DNA of 64,000 nucleotides from CAVXNB01 sp963763085 (GCA_963763085.1 CAVXNB010000003.1:310001-374000); one strand, 5' to 3'; positions 8,094 through 16,721 are shown, counted from the first letter of the stretch. Numbers and translations: made by a program. The notes: generated from the letters alone by a model not told the origin.

Positions 8094-8917
8094 ATCGAAC
8101 CCTCGTGCTCGCGCAGGATCTCGTTCAGCATCGCCTTGTCGTGCCGTTCGCCGGGCGTCAGGTGCCGGACGACGAGCACGCACGGCAGGAAGAACTCGCC
8201 GGCCGGGAATTCTCTGCGCCGCATGGCGCCGACGGCGACGCTCCAGGGCGGCACGTAGCCACGTCCGAGCTCATCGCCCGACCACGAGTCGAACACCGGG
8301 ATCGACGGGTTGAGGATCGTGCCCTCGCCGAGCACCGCACCACGCCCGACCCGGGCGCCCTGGGTGATCATCGACCGGCTGCCGATGAGCACCTCGTCCT
8401 CGATCACGACCGGCCGCGCGTTCGGCGGCTCGAGGACCCCGCCGATCCCCACACCACCCGAGAGGTGAACCCGTTCGCCGATCTGCGCGCACGACCCGAC
8501 GGTGGCCCAGGTGTCGACCATCGTCCCGGCGCCGACGCGGGCGCCAATGTTCACATAGCTCGGCATCAGGACGACCCCCCGGGCGAGGAACGCGCCGCGG
8601 CGGGCGGAGGAACCCGGAAGTGCCCGCACGCCCGCGGCGCCAAGCCCGTGCTTCAAGGGCAGGCTGTCGGTGTACTCGAATGGCCCGTGCTCCACGGTCG
8701 TCAGCTCCGACAGCTTGAACAGCAGCAGAATGGCCTGCCTCAGCCACTCGTGGACGACCACCTCGTCGGACACCGGGTCGATCTCCGCGACCCGGACCTC
8801 GCCGCGGTCGAGGAGGTCGATTGCCCGGTCGACGACCGCGAGAGCTTCGCGGTCTGCAGGTGTGAGCTCCTGCCGGCGGTTCCACAGCTCGCCGACCGCA
8901 GCTTCCAGATCGTCCAT
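8090..8917 (-). CDS. dapD: 2,3,4,5-tetrahydropyridine-2,6-dicarboxylate N-succinyltransferase
   Basis: A 275-aa left-handed beta-helix acyltransferase that transfers succinyl from succinyl-CoA to tetrahydrodipicolinate in the succinylase lysine pathway. The segments VLMPSYVNIGARVG, GTMVDTWATVGSCAQIG and HLSGGVGIGGVLEP match the E. coli-type DapD, as does the length. This type differs from the longer DapD I recall for Mycobacterium. ATG at 8917 starts MDDLEAAVGELW. The gene lies 10 bases after dapC and its stop overlaps the dapE GTG. Confidence 0.95.
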   Translation of the reverse strand: MDDLEAAVGELWNRRQELTPADREALAVVDRAIDLLDRGEVRVAEIDPVSDEVVVHEWLRQAILLLFKLSELTTVEHGPFEYTDSLPLKHGLGAAGVRALPGSSARRGAFLARGVVLMPSYVNIGARVGAGTMVDTWATVGSCAQIGERVHLSGGVGIGGVLEPPNARPVVIEDEVLIGSRSMITQGARVGRGAVLGEGTILNPSIPVFDSWSGDELGRGYVPPWSVAVGAMRRREFPAGEFFLPCVLVVRHLTPGERHDKAMLNEILREHEGSM

Positions 8918-8927
8918 CGCGCCGAGA

Positions 8928-10157
8928 TTATCCGGGGAGGTGAATCTTCGAGAGCCGACGAGCGACGAGCTCCAGCCGGTCGTCCGGCTGCACGAGGGCG
9001 ATGCGCACGTGGCCGGCGCCCGCCGGCCCGTACGTGTCACCCGGCGTGACGAGCGCTCCTCCCTGATCCGCGAGCCACGTCGCCAGCGCCCACTCCGAGC
9101 TCGTTCCCTCCGGGACACCGGCCGCGAAGCGCTCGGGAACGGCGACCCAGAGGTAGAACGAGCCGGCGGGTGTGCCGGCGCGGATTCCGGATTCGCCCAG
9201 CACCTCGGCGAACCGCTCGAGGCGCCGGAGGTAGATGGCCCGCTGCCGATCGACGTGCGCGTCGTCCGCCAGCGCGACCGCCGCAGCGTGCTGCACCGGA
9301 CCGGGGACCATGAAACCGGCGTGGAGGCGGACGCGGGCAAGGTACGCAACGAGGTCCGGATCGCCCGCGAAGAATCCCGCCCGGAGCCCGGCGAGATTCG
9401 ACCGCTTCGACAGCGAATGGACGGCGACGACGCCTTCGGACCCATGGGCGAGGATCGTGCGCCCGGGGCCGGCCCACGTGAACTCGATGTAGCACTCGTC
9501 GGAGAAGACCGGCACGCCCCGCGCCCTTCCCCACGAGGCCGCGGCCGCCATGTCCTCGAGTTGACCTCCGGGGTTCCCGGGGCTGTTGAGCCAGAGACAC
9601 AGCGCCCGGGACACGTCCGCGTCCGAGACCGACGAGAGGTCCATGCTCCCGTCGGGCCGCGACCGGACCGGGACGGCCCGGCACCCGGCGAGGATCGCAC
9701 CCATCTCGTAGGTGGGATACGCGAGGGCCGGGTGCAGGACCGTGTCGCGCCGCGGGCTCCGTAGCCGCAGGTAATGCGGCACGCCGGCGACGAATTCCTT
9801 CGTTCCGACACAGGCGGCGATGGCCGAGGCATCGGCGTGGACCCCGAACCGGCGCGCCATCCACTCCGACGCGGCCTCGCGAAGCTCCGCCGACCCGACC
9901 GAAGAGGGGTACCCGCGCTCGGCCCCGGAGGTCGCGAGCGCCTCGAGGACCGCGCCAGGCGGTGGGTCGCACGGCGTACCGATCGACAGGTCGACAGCTC
10001 CGCCTTCGTGGCGGGAGGCGAGCTCCGCCAACCCACTCAGCTTGTCGAACGGGTACACCGGAGGCACGAAGCCCTCGCCGGCGCCGGCGCCGCCATTGCC
10101 CTCGCCGGCTCCCTCCGCCGACCTCGCCTTCGTGCCCGACACCGCAAACCCCGTCAC
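8928..10157 (-). CDS. dapC: Succinyldiaminopimelate transaminase (DapC-type aminotransferase)
   Basis: A 409-aa class I/II PLP aminotransferase. The PLP lysine lies in VHSLSKRSNLAGLRAGF, the carboxylate-binding arginine in the late HVRIALVQ segment, and NSPGNPGG is the conserved turn. Position between hflX and dapD makes the succinyl-amino-ketopimelate aminotransferase step the natural role. A Gly/Ala-rich leader of about 28 residues precedes the conserved FVPPVYPFDKL region. GTG at 10157 overlaps the hflX stop as GTGA. A general aminotransferase role cannot be excluded from sequence alone. Confidence 0.9.
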   Translation of the reverse strand: MTGFAVSGTKARSAEGAGEGNGGAGAGEGFVPPVYPFDKLSGLAELASRHEGGAVDLSIGTPCDPPPGAVLEALATSGAERGYPSSVGSAELREAASEWMARRFGVHADASAIAACVGTKEFVAGVPHYLRLRSPRRDTVLHPALAYPTYEMGAILAGCRAVPVRSRPDGSMDLSSVSDADVSRALCLWLNSPGNPGGQLEDMAAAASWGRARGVPVFSDECYIEFTWAGPGRTILAHGSEGVVAVHSLSKRSNLAGLRAGFFAGDPDLVAYLARVRLHAGFMVPGPVQHAAAVALADDAHVDRQRAIYLRRLERFAEVLGESGIRAGTPAGSFYLWVAVPERFAAGVPEGTSSEWALATWLADQGGALVTPGDTYGPAGAGHVRIALVQPDDRLELVARRLSKIHLPG

Positions 10158-11431
10158 GGACGTACGAATTCCGCATAGCGCCTGGCACCCCGCTCGTCGA
10201 GGCGTGCCTGCACGAGCACGTGCTCGCCGTCATAGCGCTCGCACACGACTTCGCCTTCGCGGTGAATGGCCGCCAGGACGTCGCCCCGCGCGACCGGGAC
10301 CGCCAGCTCCAGCGTGCGATCCGCGGCCCTGAGGTGATCGGCGACAGAGCGGAGCAGCTCGGGCACGCCGCGGCCGGTCAGAGCCGAGCAGGCCAACGAT
10401 CCGGGATGGGAAGCCATCAACCGCCCGGCTTTCCGCCGGTCGAGGTCCGCCTTGTTGAAGGCGAGAAGCTCCGGCACGTCGCCGGCTTCTATCTCGGCCA
10501 GCACCGTGCGAACGGCTTCGATCTGTGCGTCAGGGTCGGCGGCAGAGGCATCGACGACGTGCACGAGGAGATCGGAGGAGCCGACCACTTCCAAGGTGGC
10601 GTGGAAGGCGTCCACGAGCTGATGAGGCAGTTTGCGCACGAAACCAACGGTGTCCGAGCAGAGGACCGCCTCGCCCCCGGGCAGCTCGAGCCGTCGAGTG
10701 CGGGGATCGAGCGTCGAGAAGAGCCGGTTCTCGACGAGCACGCCGGCGTCGGTGAGGACGTTGAGAAGCGTCGACTTGCCGGCATTCGTGTAGCCGACGA
10801 GCGATACGGTTCGCAACGCTCCCCGCTTCCGGCTGCGCCGCTGCGTCCTGCGAGTCGCTTCGAGCTCGCGGAGCTCGACCTCGAGCTTGCGGATGCGCCG
10901 CATGATCCGCCGCCGGTCGACCTCGAGCTGGGTCTCGCCGGGCCCTCTCGTTCCGATACGGCCGGCCTGCTGAGACAGTGCAACGCCCTTGCCCCGAAGA
11001 CGCGGAAGTCGGTACCGGCTCAGTGCGAGCTCTACTTGCGCACGACCTTCCTGGGTGTGGGCATTCTGGGCGAAGATGTCGAGGATCACGGCCGTGCGGT
11101 CGATTGCCGTCCTGCCGAGGATCGCCTCGAGGTTCCGCTGTTGGGCGGGCGTCAGCTCGTCGTCGAACACGACCGTGTCGGCGTCCACCGCCTCGCTGAT
11201 CCTGCGAAGCTCTTCCGCTTTGCCCCGGCCGATGTAAGTGGCCGGGTCCGGAGCTTCCCGTCGCTGCACGACGCGCGCGGCCTCGTCCGCACCCGCAGTG
11301 TCGACAAGCAGCGCCAGCTCGTCGAGGCTCGCCTCGACCTCCTCCACGGTGCGCGGCCAGGCGACCATCCCGACGAGCACGATCTTCTCCCGGAACCTCC
11401 GGTCGATGAGCGTGGTGGTTGCCGATCTCAC
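10154..11431 (-). CDS. hflX: GTPase HflX
   Basis: A 425-aa ribosome-associated GTPase of the Obg/HflX superfamily. The N-terminal HflX domain contains the glycine-rich RIGTRGPGETQLEVDRR segment. The G domain shows SLVGYTNAGKST (G1), DTVGFVRKLP (G3) and FNKADL (G4). HflX splits stalled or heat-damaged 70S ribosomes. The GTG start at 11431 overlaps the dapF stop as GTGA. Its place among dap genes and miaA couples translation factors to lysine synthesis, a mixed operon also common in actinobacteria. Confidence 0.95.
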   Translation of the reverse strand: MRSATTTLIDRRFREKIVLVGMVAWPRTVEEVEASLDELALLVDTAGADEAARVVQRREAPDPATYIGRGKAEELRRISEAVDADTVVFDDELTPAQQRNLEAILGRTAIDRTAVILDIFAQNAHTQEGRAQVELALSRYRLPRLRGKGVALSQQAGRIGTRGPGETQLEVDRRRIMRRIRKLEVELRELEATRRTQRRSRKRGALRTVSLVGYTNAGKSTLLNVLTDAGVLVENRLFSTLDPRTRRLELPGGEAVLCSDTVGFVRKLPHQLVDAFHATLEVVGSSDLLVHVVDASAADPDAQIEAVRTVLAEIEAGDVPELLAFNKADLDRRKAGRLMASHPGSLACSALTGRGVPELLRSVADHLRAADRTLELAVPVARGDVLAAIHREGEVVCERYDGEHVLVQARLDERGARRYAEFVRP

Positions 11432-12426
11432 GACGCGACCACGAGCACCTCTGCGCTTCCGAGACCGGCGGGATCCACCTCGATCCGCGCGACCCGATTG
11501 ACCGGGCCGGCGAGCTCGGCCAGCGGAGCAAAGGGGTCGTCGCCCGAGACGGTGACTTCCGCCGTGCCGCCCGGATTGTGCACTCGGGCCCGGAACTCCG
11601 AGATCCCTGCTGCGTGAAGGGCTGCGGCGGCCGCGACGCTGCCGGTGCCGCACGCGAGCGTTATCCCGACGCCGCGCTCCCAGACGAGGAGGGAGACGTG
11701 GCTCGAGTCGGGGACGCCGTCGGGGACGCCGTCCACTACGCCGTCGAGGACGGTGAGCCCGTCGCGGCCACGACCGGGACGGTCCAGCGTCACGATCTCG
11801 ACGTTCTGGCCGCCGGGACGGAGCCTCTCGAGCCTGGGGCCGATCGCGCCGATGTCGACACCTTCGAGCGAGGGCGCCAGCACCACGAGATGCGGGTTGC
11901 CCGCGTCCACGGACCAGGTGGGCCACGGCTGCGCCGTCGAGCCCGGGAGCATCGGGTCGGCGACGGCGGGCGAGGGCGTGACGCGAACCCGCCCCATCTC
12001 GACGGCGACGTAGGCAGCTCCGGGGCCCTGCCGGCGCAGGACGGCGCGGCGGATGCCAACGTCGGTCTCGACGGCGATCTCGGGCCCGACGGCGAGCTCG
12101 GCTTCGATCGCCGCGAGCGCAATACAGCGCAAGCCGTTCCCACTCGTCTCCGCCCGGCCGCCGTCGGCGTTGCGGAGCTCCATTCGGACATCACCGGTGG
12201 AGACGGCGGGCCTCAGCACGAGCAGGCCGTCTCCTCCGACGCCGGTGTGACGATCGCAAAGAGCACGGCTCAGCTCGGCGGCGCGATCGGCTACGGCCGG
12301 CGACGATCCGCCGCCTGTGCCCCGCAGGGCCTCGGCGCGGTCGTCGGCTGCCGCATCGAAGAGCCGGCCGTCCAGGGCCACCAGGAAGTCGTTCCCGAGG
12401 CCTTGGTACTTGACGAGTTCCAGCAC
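11428..12426 (-). CDS. dapF: Diaminopimelate epimerase, first catalytic Cys replaced by Ser
   Basis: A 332-aa DapF, expected to convert LL- to meso-diaminopimelate. Conserved parts are KYQGLGNDFLV (N-terminus), HTGVGGDG, NADGGRAETSGNGLRC, and LACGTGSVA near residue 270. In well-studied DapF enzymes two cysteines (in CGNG and ACGTG) act as base and acid. Here the first is Ser95, while the second is kept. The protein is longer than the usual 270-280 aa because of Gly/Ala-rich insertions near residues 35-50 and a VDGVPDGVPD repeat near 245. GTG at 12426 is chosen; TTG at 12432 would overlap the miaA stop. Confidence 0.9.
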   Translation of the reverse strand: MLELVKYQGLGNDFLVALDGRLFDAAADDRAEALRGTGGGSSPAVADRAAELSRALCDRHTGVGGDGLLVLRPAVSTGDVRMELRNADGGRAETSGNGLRCIALAAIEAELAVGPEIAVETDVGIRRAVLRRQGPGAAYVAVEMGRVRVTPSPAVADPMLPGSTAQPWPTWSVDAGNPHLVVLAPSLEGVDIGAIGPRLERLRPGGQNVEIVTLDRPGRGRDGLTVLDGVVDGVPDGVPDSSHVSLLVWERGVGITLACGTGSVAAAAALHAAGISEFRARVHNPGGTAEVTVSGDDPFAPLAELAGPVNRVARIEVDPAGLGSAEVLVVAS

Positions 12427-12428
12427 GC

Positions 12429-13394
12429 TCAACAGTGTCGCACGGCCCACCCTGCGACCGTATCGCCGAGGCGGGCACGCACCGACTCGGCGAGATCGGG
12501 GTGATCGGCGCGGACCCATTCGACGCGCGGATCGCGTTTGAACCACGCCTCCTGGCGACGCGCGAACGACCGGAGCCGGCGCACCGATTCCGTCTTTGCC
12601 TGCTCGAGCGGGGCTCCCTCCTCGACGTGACGCAGGAGCTCTCGATAGCCGATCGCCTGACGCGCCGTGCGCGACAGGCCGGCCGGCCGCGTCGCCAGGG
12701 TGCGCACCTCATCGAGGAGCCCTTCGACGAGCTGAAGCTCGAACCGCTCGGCAAGCCTGCGGTCGAGCTCGGCACGGTCGAGCTCGAGGCCGATCATGAC
12801 CGAGCGAGTCGGGGGGTAGGTGACAAGACCGGGACCGAAGGAGGAGAAGGGCCGGCCGCTCCCGAGGGTGACCTCGAGGGCGCGGACGATCCTTCGCCGG
12901 TTGCCCGGCCCGATCCGACTGGCGGCGACCGGGTCCAGTTCGTGAAGTCGCTGGAACAGCTCCGCGAGCCCGCCCGGCCGATCCGAGTCGCGCTCGAGCT
13001 CCGCCGCAACGTCCGGGAAGCGGCCGGGAATCTCGAGCTCGTCCACCACGGCGCGGTGGTACAGCCCGGTGCCCCCGACGAGCACCGGGACGTTCCCACG
13101 ACGCTCGATCGCCGCGAGCGCCTCGCGGGCGTGGCGTTGAAACGCGGCGACGGAGAACTCCTCTGACGGATCCACGATGTCGAGGAGATGCCAGGGTGCG
13201 GCGGCTCGCTCGGCCGGCGTCGGTTTCGCCGTGCCTCGGTCGAGGAAGCGGTACACGGCCATGGCATCGACCGACACCAGCTCGTAGCGGCCCGGGTTCG
13301 ATCGGGCGAGCTCGAGCGCGAGCGCAGTCTTGCCGGTGCCGGTCGCTCCCACGATCGCGACGCGTGCCGCGAGTGGGCTCTCGGAGGCGGTCAG
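12429..13394 (-). CDS. miaA: tRNA dimethylallyltransferase, probable CTG start
   Basis: A 321-aa enzyme that adds the dimethylallyl group to A37 of tRNAs reading UNN codons. The P-loop VGATGTGKT, SVDAMAVYR, the substrate motif VGGTGLYHRA and AIGYREL are present, with a C-terminal ARRQEAWFKRD region. No ATG, GTG or TTG lies between the hpf stop and the P-loop strand except a GTG inside the P-loop strand itself. A CTG at 13394 forms a CTGA overlap with the hpf stop, matching the 4-nt junctions of neighbouring genes. A start inside hpf remains possible. Confidence 0.9.
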   Translation of the reverse strand: MTASESPLAARVAIVGATGTGKTALALELARSNPGRYELVSVDAMAVYRFLDRGTAKPTPAERAAAPWHLLDIVDPSEEFSVAAFQRHAREALAAIERRGNVPVLVGGTGLYHRAVVDELEIPGRFPDVAAELERDSDRPGGLAELFQRLHELDPVAASRIGPGNRRRIVRALEVTLGSGRPFSSFGPGLVTYPPTRSVMIGLELDRAELDRRLAERFELQLVEGLLDEVRTLATRPAGLSRTARQAIGYRELLRHVEEGAPLEQAKTESVRRLRSFARRQEAWFKRDPRVEWVRADHPDLAESVRARLGDTVAGWAVRHC

Positions 13395-13744
13395 CCCTGC
13401 GTCTCCGCCGGCCGCCGGCCAGCCGTGCCGTGGCGGGGCCGCGAGCGCTGCACGAGCTGGTCCTTCATGCGCGTCAACCGGTGCGCCTCCTTGTTCATTG
13501 CCGCCTCGAGCGCGACGCTCGCGAGGCGCCCGCTCGCCCGAGCGCGCACGAACCGGCCCCGGGCGACGACCACGACCTCGCAGCACACGTAACCCTCGTC
13601 GCGCGCGGCGTGGTCCCGCGAGAAGAGGACCTCCGCCCGTTGGGTCCCGTCGAGGAAGCGCTCGAGATGGCTCGCCTTCTCGAGCGCTATCTGGTGCAGC
13701 TCTGCGGGGATGTCCAGATGACGGCAGCGCACGGCGATGTCCAT
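13391..13744 (-). CDS. hpf: Ribosome hibernation promoting factor, short form
   Basis: A 117-aa protein of the HPF/YfiA (sigma-54 modulation) family that binds the 30S subunit and silences ribosomes in slow growth. It starts MDIAVRCRHLDIPAELH, with the conserved beta-alpha-beta-beta-beta-alpha pattern and VALEAAMNKEAHRL near residue 90. The C-terminal dimerization domain of long HPF is absent and replaced by a short Arg-rich tail. A clear aaaggag lies before the ATG. It is the first gene of the miaA-dap operon and follows a 333-base non-coding leader. Confidence 0.88.
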   Translation of the reverse strand: MDIAVRCRHLDIPAELHQIALEKASHLERFLDGTQRAEVLFSRDHAARDEGYVCCEVVVVARGRFVRARASGRLASVALEAAMNKEAHRLTRMKDQLVQRSRPRHGTAGRRPAETQG

Positions 13745-14077
13745 GGCGGGCTCCTTTTCGATCAGCGGTCTGATCCGATGAAGCGATTGATGGGCGCGCG
13801 CGGCTGACCTGGTCTTTGACCCCACACTCGCCTGCTGAGGGTGTCCCGTGTCTGGTGCGGGCGACCGGCTTGTGCCGCCCCGGCCACACCTGGCTCCACG
13901 GTTGGTCCCTTCTCCTGCAGGCACCGCCAACCGGTGCCGCACCGGGCAGGACTTACGTCTAAACCGCACCATGCTCAGCGACCACGAGTCGCCTTACGTG
14001 GGTCGTTTCGCCTGCGACTGGCATCGACTTGCAACCACAGACCCGCGCGGCCCATCGCGAGGCAGTCTACGCCGCCA
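13745..14077. other. 333-base non-coding region between ahcY and hpf
   Basis: No credible gene is seen here. On the minus strand this is the leader of the hpf-miaA-dap operon. It contains a perfect odd palindrome at 13931-13945 (ccggtgc-c-gcaccgg on plus) and several short GC-rich inverted segments, which could form a structured leader or weak terminator for ahcY. I could not match it to a riboswitch class: no SAH, lysine or SAM motif was recognised. A promoter for hpf is expected but no convincing -35/-10 pair stands out. Confidence 0.4.
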
Positions 14078-15349
14078 TCAGGTCCCGCTCGTCCAGGAAG
14101 CCAGGTAGGCGCGCTGGGCCTCCGTCAGCTCGTCGATGACGATCCCCATCGTCTCGAGCTTCAGCTTCGCGATCGCATCGTCGATATCGACCGGCACCTC
14201 GTAGACACGGTTCTCGAGCTTTCCCCGGTTGCGGACGATCCACTCGGTGGCCAGTGCCTGGTTGGCGAAGGACAGGTCCATGACGCCGGCCGGATGGCCT
14301 TCGGCGGCGCTCAGGTTCACGAGACGGCCCTCGGCCAGCAGCAGGAGCCGCCGGCGCCGGCCGCCGGCGCCGGCGACGGTGAACTCCTCGACCATCGGCC
14401 GGACGAGCCTCCGTCGCCCCTCGGCCATGGCCTCGAGGCCCGGAAGGTCGATCTCGATGTCGAAGTGCCCGGCGTTGGCAAGGATGGCGCCGTCGCGCAT
14501 CTCGGCGAAGTGTTCGGCCCGCAACACCTCCCGGTTGCCGGTGACGGTCACGAAGATCTCGCCGTCGCGGGCGGCGACTGCCATCGGCTCGACGCGGAAC
14601 CCGTCCATGACCGCTTCGAGCGCGCGCAACGGATCGATTTCGGTGACCGTCACGATCGCGCCCATGCCCCTTGCGCGGGCCGCGACCCCCTTCCCGCAGA
14701 AACCGTATCCGGCGACCACGAAGCGCTTCCCCGCCAGCAGGACGTTCGTGGCGCGGATGATGCCGTCGAGCGTCGACTGGCCCGTCCCGTGGCGGTTGTC
14801 GAACAGCTGCTTGGTATTGGCGTCGTTGACGGCGACGATCGGGTAGCGAAGCAGGCCGGCCGCTTCCATCGCCCGCAGGCGGATCACGCCCGTCGTCGTC
14901 TCCTCGGTGCCGCCGACCATCTCTGCGAGCTGTTGCGGGCGAAGCTGATGCAGGCGTGACACGAGGTCGGCTCCGTCGTCGAGTGTGAGCTGCGGATGCC
15001 CGTCGAGCACGTCGTCGATATGGCGGTAGTAACGATCGTGGTCCTCGCCCCGCACGGCGAAAGTGGCGATGTCCTCGTCCTCGACGAGGGATGCCGCGAC
15101 GTCGTCCTGGGTCGAGAGCGGGTTCGAGGCGCAGGCCATGACGGTCGCGCCGCCGGCCTGAAGCGTCTTGAGGAGGTTGGCGGTCTCGGTCGTGACGTGC
15201 AGGCAGGCTCCCACGACGAGCCCGTCGAGCGGGCGAGCCCGCTCGAAACGTTCCCGGATCGACCGGAGGACCGGCATGTTGGCGTCGGCCCACGCGATGC
15301 GGAGCCGCCCGAGGCCGGCCAGACCCGGGTCCGCGAGGTCACCGCTCAC
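14078..15349 (-). CDS. ahcY: S-adenosylhomocysteine hydrolase
   Basis: A 423-aa adenosylhomocysteinase that splits SAH to adenosine and homocysteine, using bound NAD. Visible features are GACLHVTTETANL, VNDANTKQLFDN with the substrate-binding Asp/Lys, the Rossmann turn VVAGYGFCGKGVA, and NAGHFDIEID. GTG at 15349 is chosen; another in-frame GTG at 15364 is equally possible. It lies 32 bases after the SIS gene. Together with metH at the right edge it would complete the activated-methyl cycle. Length fits the shorter bacterial/archaeal type rather than the mycobacterial enzyme with insertions. Confidence 0.96.
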   Translation of the reverse strand: MSGDLADPGLAGLGRLRIAWADANMPVLRSIRERFERARPLDGLVVGACLHVTTETANLLKTLQAGGATVMACASNPLSTQDDVAASLVEDEDIATFAVRGEDHDRYYRHIDDVLDGHPQLTLDDGADLVSRLHQLRPQQLAEMVGGTEETTTGVIRLRAMEAAGLLRYPIVAVNDANTKQLFDNRHGTGQSTLDGIIRATNVLLAGKRFVVAGYGFCGKGVAARARGMGAIVTVTEIDPLRALEAVMDGFRVEPMAVAARDGEIFVTVTGNREVLRAEHFAEMRDGAILANAGHFDIEIDLPGLEAMAEGRRRLVRPMVEEFTVAGAGGRRRRLLLLAEGRLVNLSAAEGHPAGVMDLSFANQALATEWIVRNRGKLENRVYEVPVDIDDAIAKLKLETMGIVIDELTEAQRAYLASWTSGT

Positions 15350-15381
15350 GCGCCGGCGGCTCACTCGAGGCTCGCGGGTCG

Positions 15382-16425
15382 CTACTCCCTCGTCGCCGAG
15401 AGGCGGCGCTTGACCTCGACCAGCACGGGAACGGGCCCCGGGTCGATCCCCTCTCGGGCGGCGAGGTGCAACGAGACGAAGTCGCCGATCATGATCAGGT
15501 CGAACAGCTGCGCGAGCGGTCCCGAACCGTCGGCGCGAACCTCGATCGTCGACGCCACTGCTTCGCCGACGAGCTCGTCCACGAGCCCGAACCGCTGCTC
15601 GATCCGGGAGTTCTCGTAGCTGCTCCTGAGCGCGACGATGGTCATCACCTGCCGGGTCACGTCGCCGTTCTGGCCGAACCCGCAGATCTCGTTGTGGCAC
15701 CACTCCGGTTGGGTCGAGAAGAACGCCGGCGCCTTGGCATTCTCGTTCACCTGGGTCTTCCAACGCCGGGCTGCGACGGCGCCGATGCCTTCGGCCCCCT
15801 GGACGAGCGGGATCGTCCGATCGAGGCGCTGCGCGATCTCGAGCGCCAAGCCGCCGCCGTCGGCGAGGCTGTCTCGGCGCTTCCCGAGCTGGCTGACCGC
15901 GGACTCGATGCCGGCCGAGATGCCATGCAGGAGGCCGAGGCGCTCGCACGCGACCAACAGGGGCGCGGCGGTGGCAGCAACGCCGGCTCGGGGTTGTGGA
16001 ATACGCTCCGGCGTCGGAAATACCGGCGCACCGTTCGAGGCGGCGATCTCCGCCAGGCGTCCGCCCCCGGTGACGACGATGAGCCTGGCCTGCCTCGTCA
16101 GAGCGGCTTCGGTTGCCGCGAGCGTCTCTTCGGTCTGGCCGGAGAACGAGACCGCGAACACGAGTGTGCTCGGGCCGACGAACGCAGGGACCACATAGTC
16201 GCCGACGAGGACGACGGGCATGCGTAACTGGTCGGCGCCGATCGCCCGGAGGATCTCGCCCGCCACGGCGCTGCCGCCCACGCCCAGGACGACGATCGCT
16301 CCGAGGCCGTCGGCCGAGGGAAGATCCGGCACCTCGTGCGCGGCCGCGGCGGAAGTCTCGAGCTGCTCCGGCAGGCCCGCGGTCGCCGCGAGCATGTCCT
16401 CGCTGTCGGGCGAGATCCAGGTCAC
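15382..16425 (-). CDS. SIS-domain phosphoglucose/phosphomannose isomerase family protein
   Basis: A 347-aa protein with two SIS (sugar isomerase) domains. GVGGSAVAGEI and VSFSGQTEETL are the sugar-phosphate binding loops of the first domain. NENAKAPAF and PEWCHNEICGF supply the Glu and His used in bifunctional PGI/PMI enzymes. Those enzymes interconvert fructose-6-P with glucose-6-P or mannose-6-P, which would feed the phosphomannomutase two genes upstream. The GTG start overlaps the Trm112-like gene by GTGA. The true substrate is inferred, because actinobacterial members of this family are poorly characterised. Confidence 0.85.
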   Translation of the reverse strand: MTWISPDSEDMLAATAGLPEQLETSAAAAHEVPDLPSADGLGAIVVLGVGGSAVAGEILRAIGADQLRMPVVLVGDYVVPAFVGPSTLVFAVSFSGQTEETLAATEAALTRQARLIVVTGGGRLAEIAASNGAPVFPTPERIPQPRAGVAATAAPLLVACERLGLLHGISAGIESAVSQLGKRRDSLADGGGLALEIAQRLDRTIPLVQGAEGIGAVAARRWKTQVNENAKAPAFFSTQPEWCHNEICGFGQNGDVTRQVMTIVALRSSYENSRIEQRFGLVDELVGEAVASTIEVRADGSGPLAQLFDLIMIGDFVSLHLAAREGIDPGPVPVLVEVKRRLSATRE

Positions 16426-16688
16426 GCGGGCGAGGCGCCGCCGGCACCCTCGCCGGCGTCGAAGTTCGGGCGGATCCCCTCGGCCGCCGCCTTGGCGAGG
16501 AGGCGCTCGTGCTCCTCCTCGCTGACGTCGTCCGCCTCGTCAACCAGCATGACGGGAATGCCGTCGACGATGCGGTAGCGACGGAGGAGCCGAGGATTGT
16601 AGAGCGTGTCCTCGTCGGCGAAGTACAGCAGTGGTCCCTTGTCCTCCGGGCAAGCCAGCAGAGCGAGGAGCTGGGGGTCTATCGGCAT
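16422..16688 (-). CDS. Trm112-like small zinc-ribbon family protein
   Basis: An 88-aa protein starting MPIDPQLLALLACPEDKGPL, the Trm112/UPF0434 pattern. It has only one Cys in the first knuckle and lacks a second CxxC, so zinc binding is doubtful. DGIPVMLVDEA is the conserved second half. In other organisms Trm112 activates methyltransferases, but bacterial versions near sugar-phosphate genes have no proven role. The ATG at 16688 follows aaaggtgg; an in-frame GTG lies three codons upstream. It sits between manB and the SIS gene in one operon. Confidence 0.85.
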   Translation of the reverse strand: MPIDPQLLALLACPEDKGPLLYFADEDTLYNPRLLRRYRIVDGIPVMLVDEADDVSEEEHERLLAKAAAEGIRPNFDAGEGAGGASPA

Positions 16689-16721
16689 GCGAGCCACCTT
16701 TCCCGTTCATGATCACTCTGG

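Noticed and set aside
13745..14077. SAH or lysine riboswitch in the ahcY-hpf gap
   Set aside because: The gap is downstream of ahcY, not upstream, and I could not match the conserved elements of either class.
14078..16543. An 821-codon minus-strand frame that would fuse ahcY to upstream sequence
   Set aside because: Upstream of about 15364 the frame is out of phase with the real SIS protein and is Arg-rich nonsense. ahcY starts at GTG 15349 or 15364.
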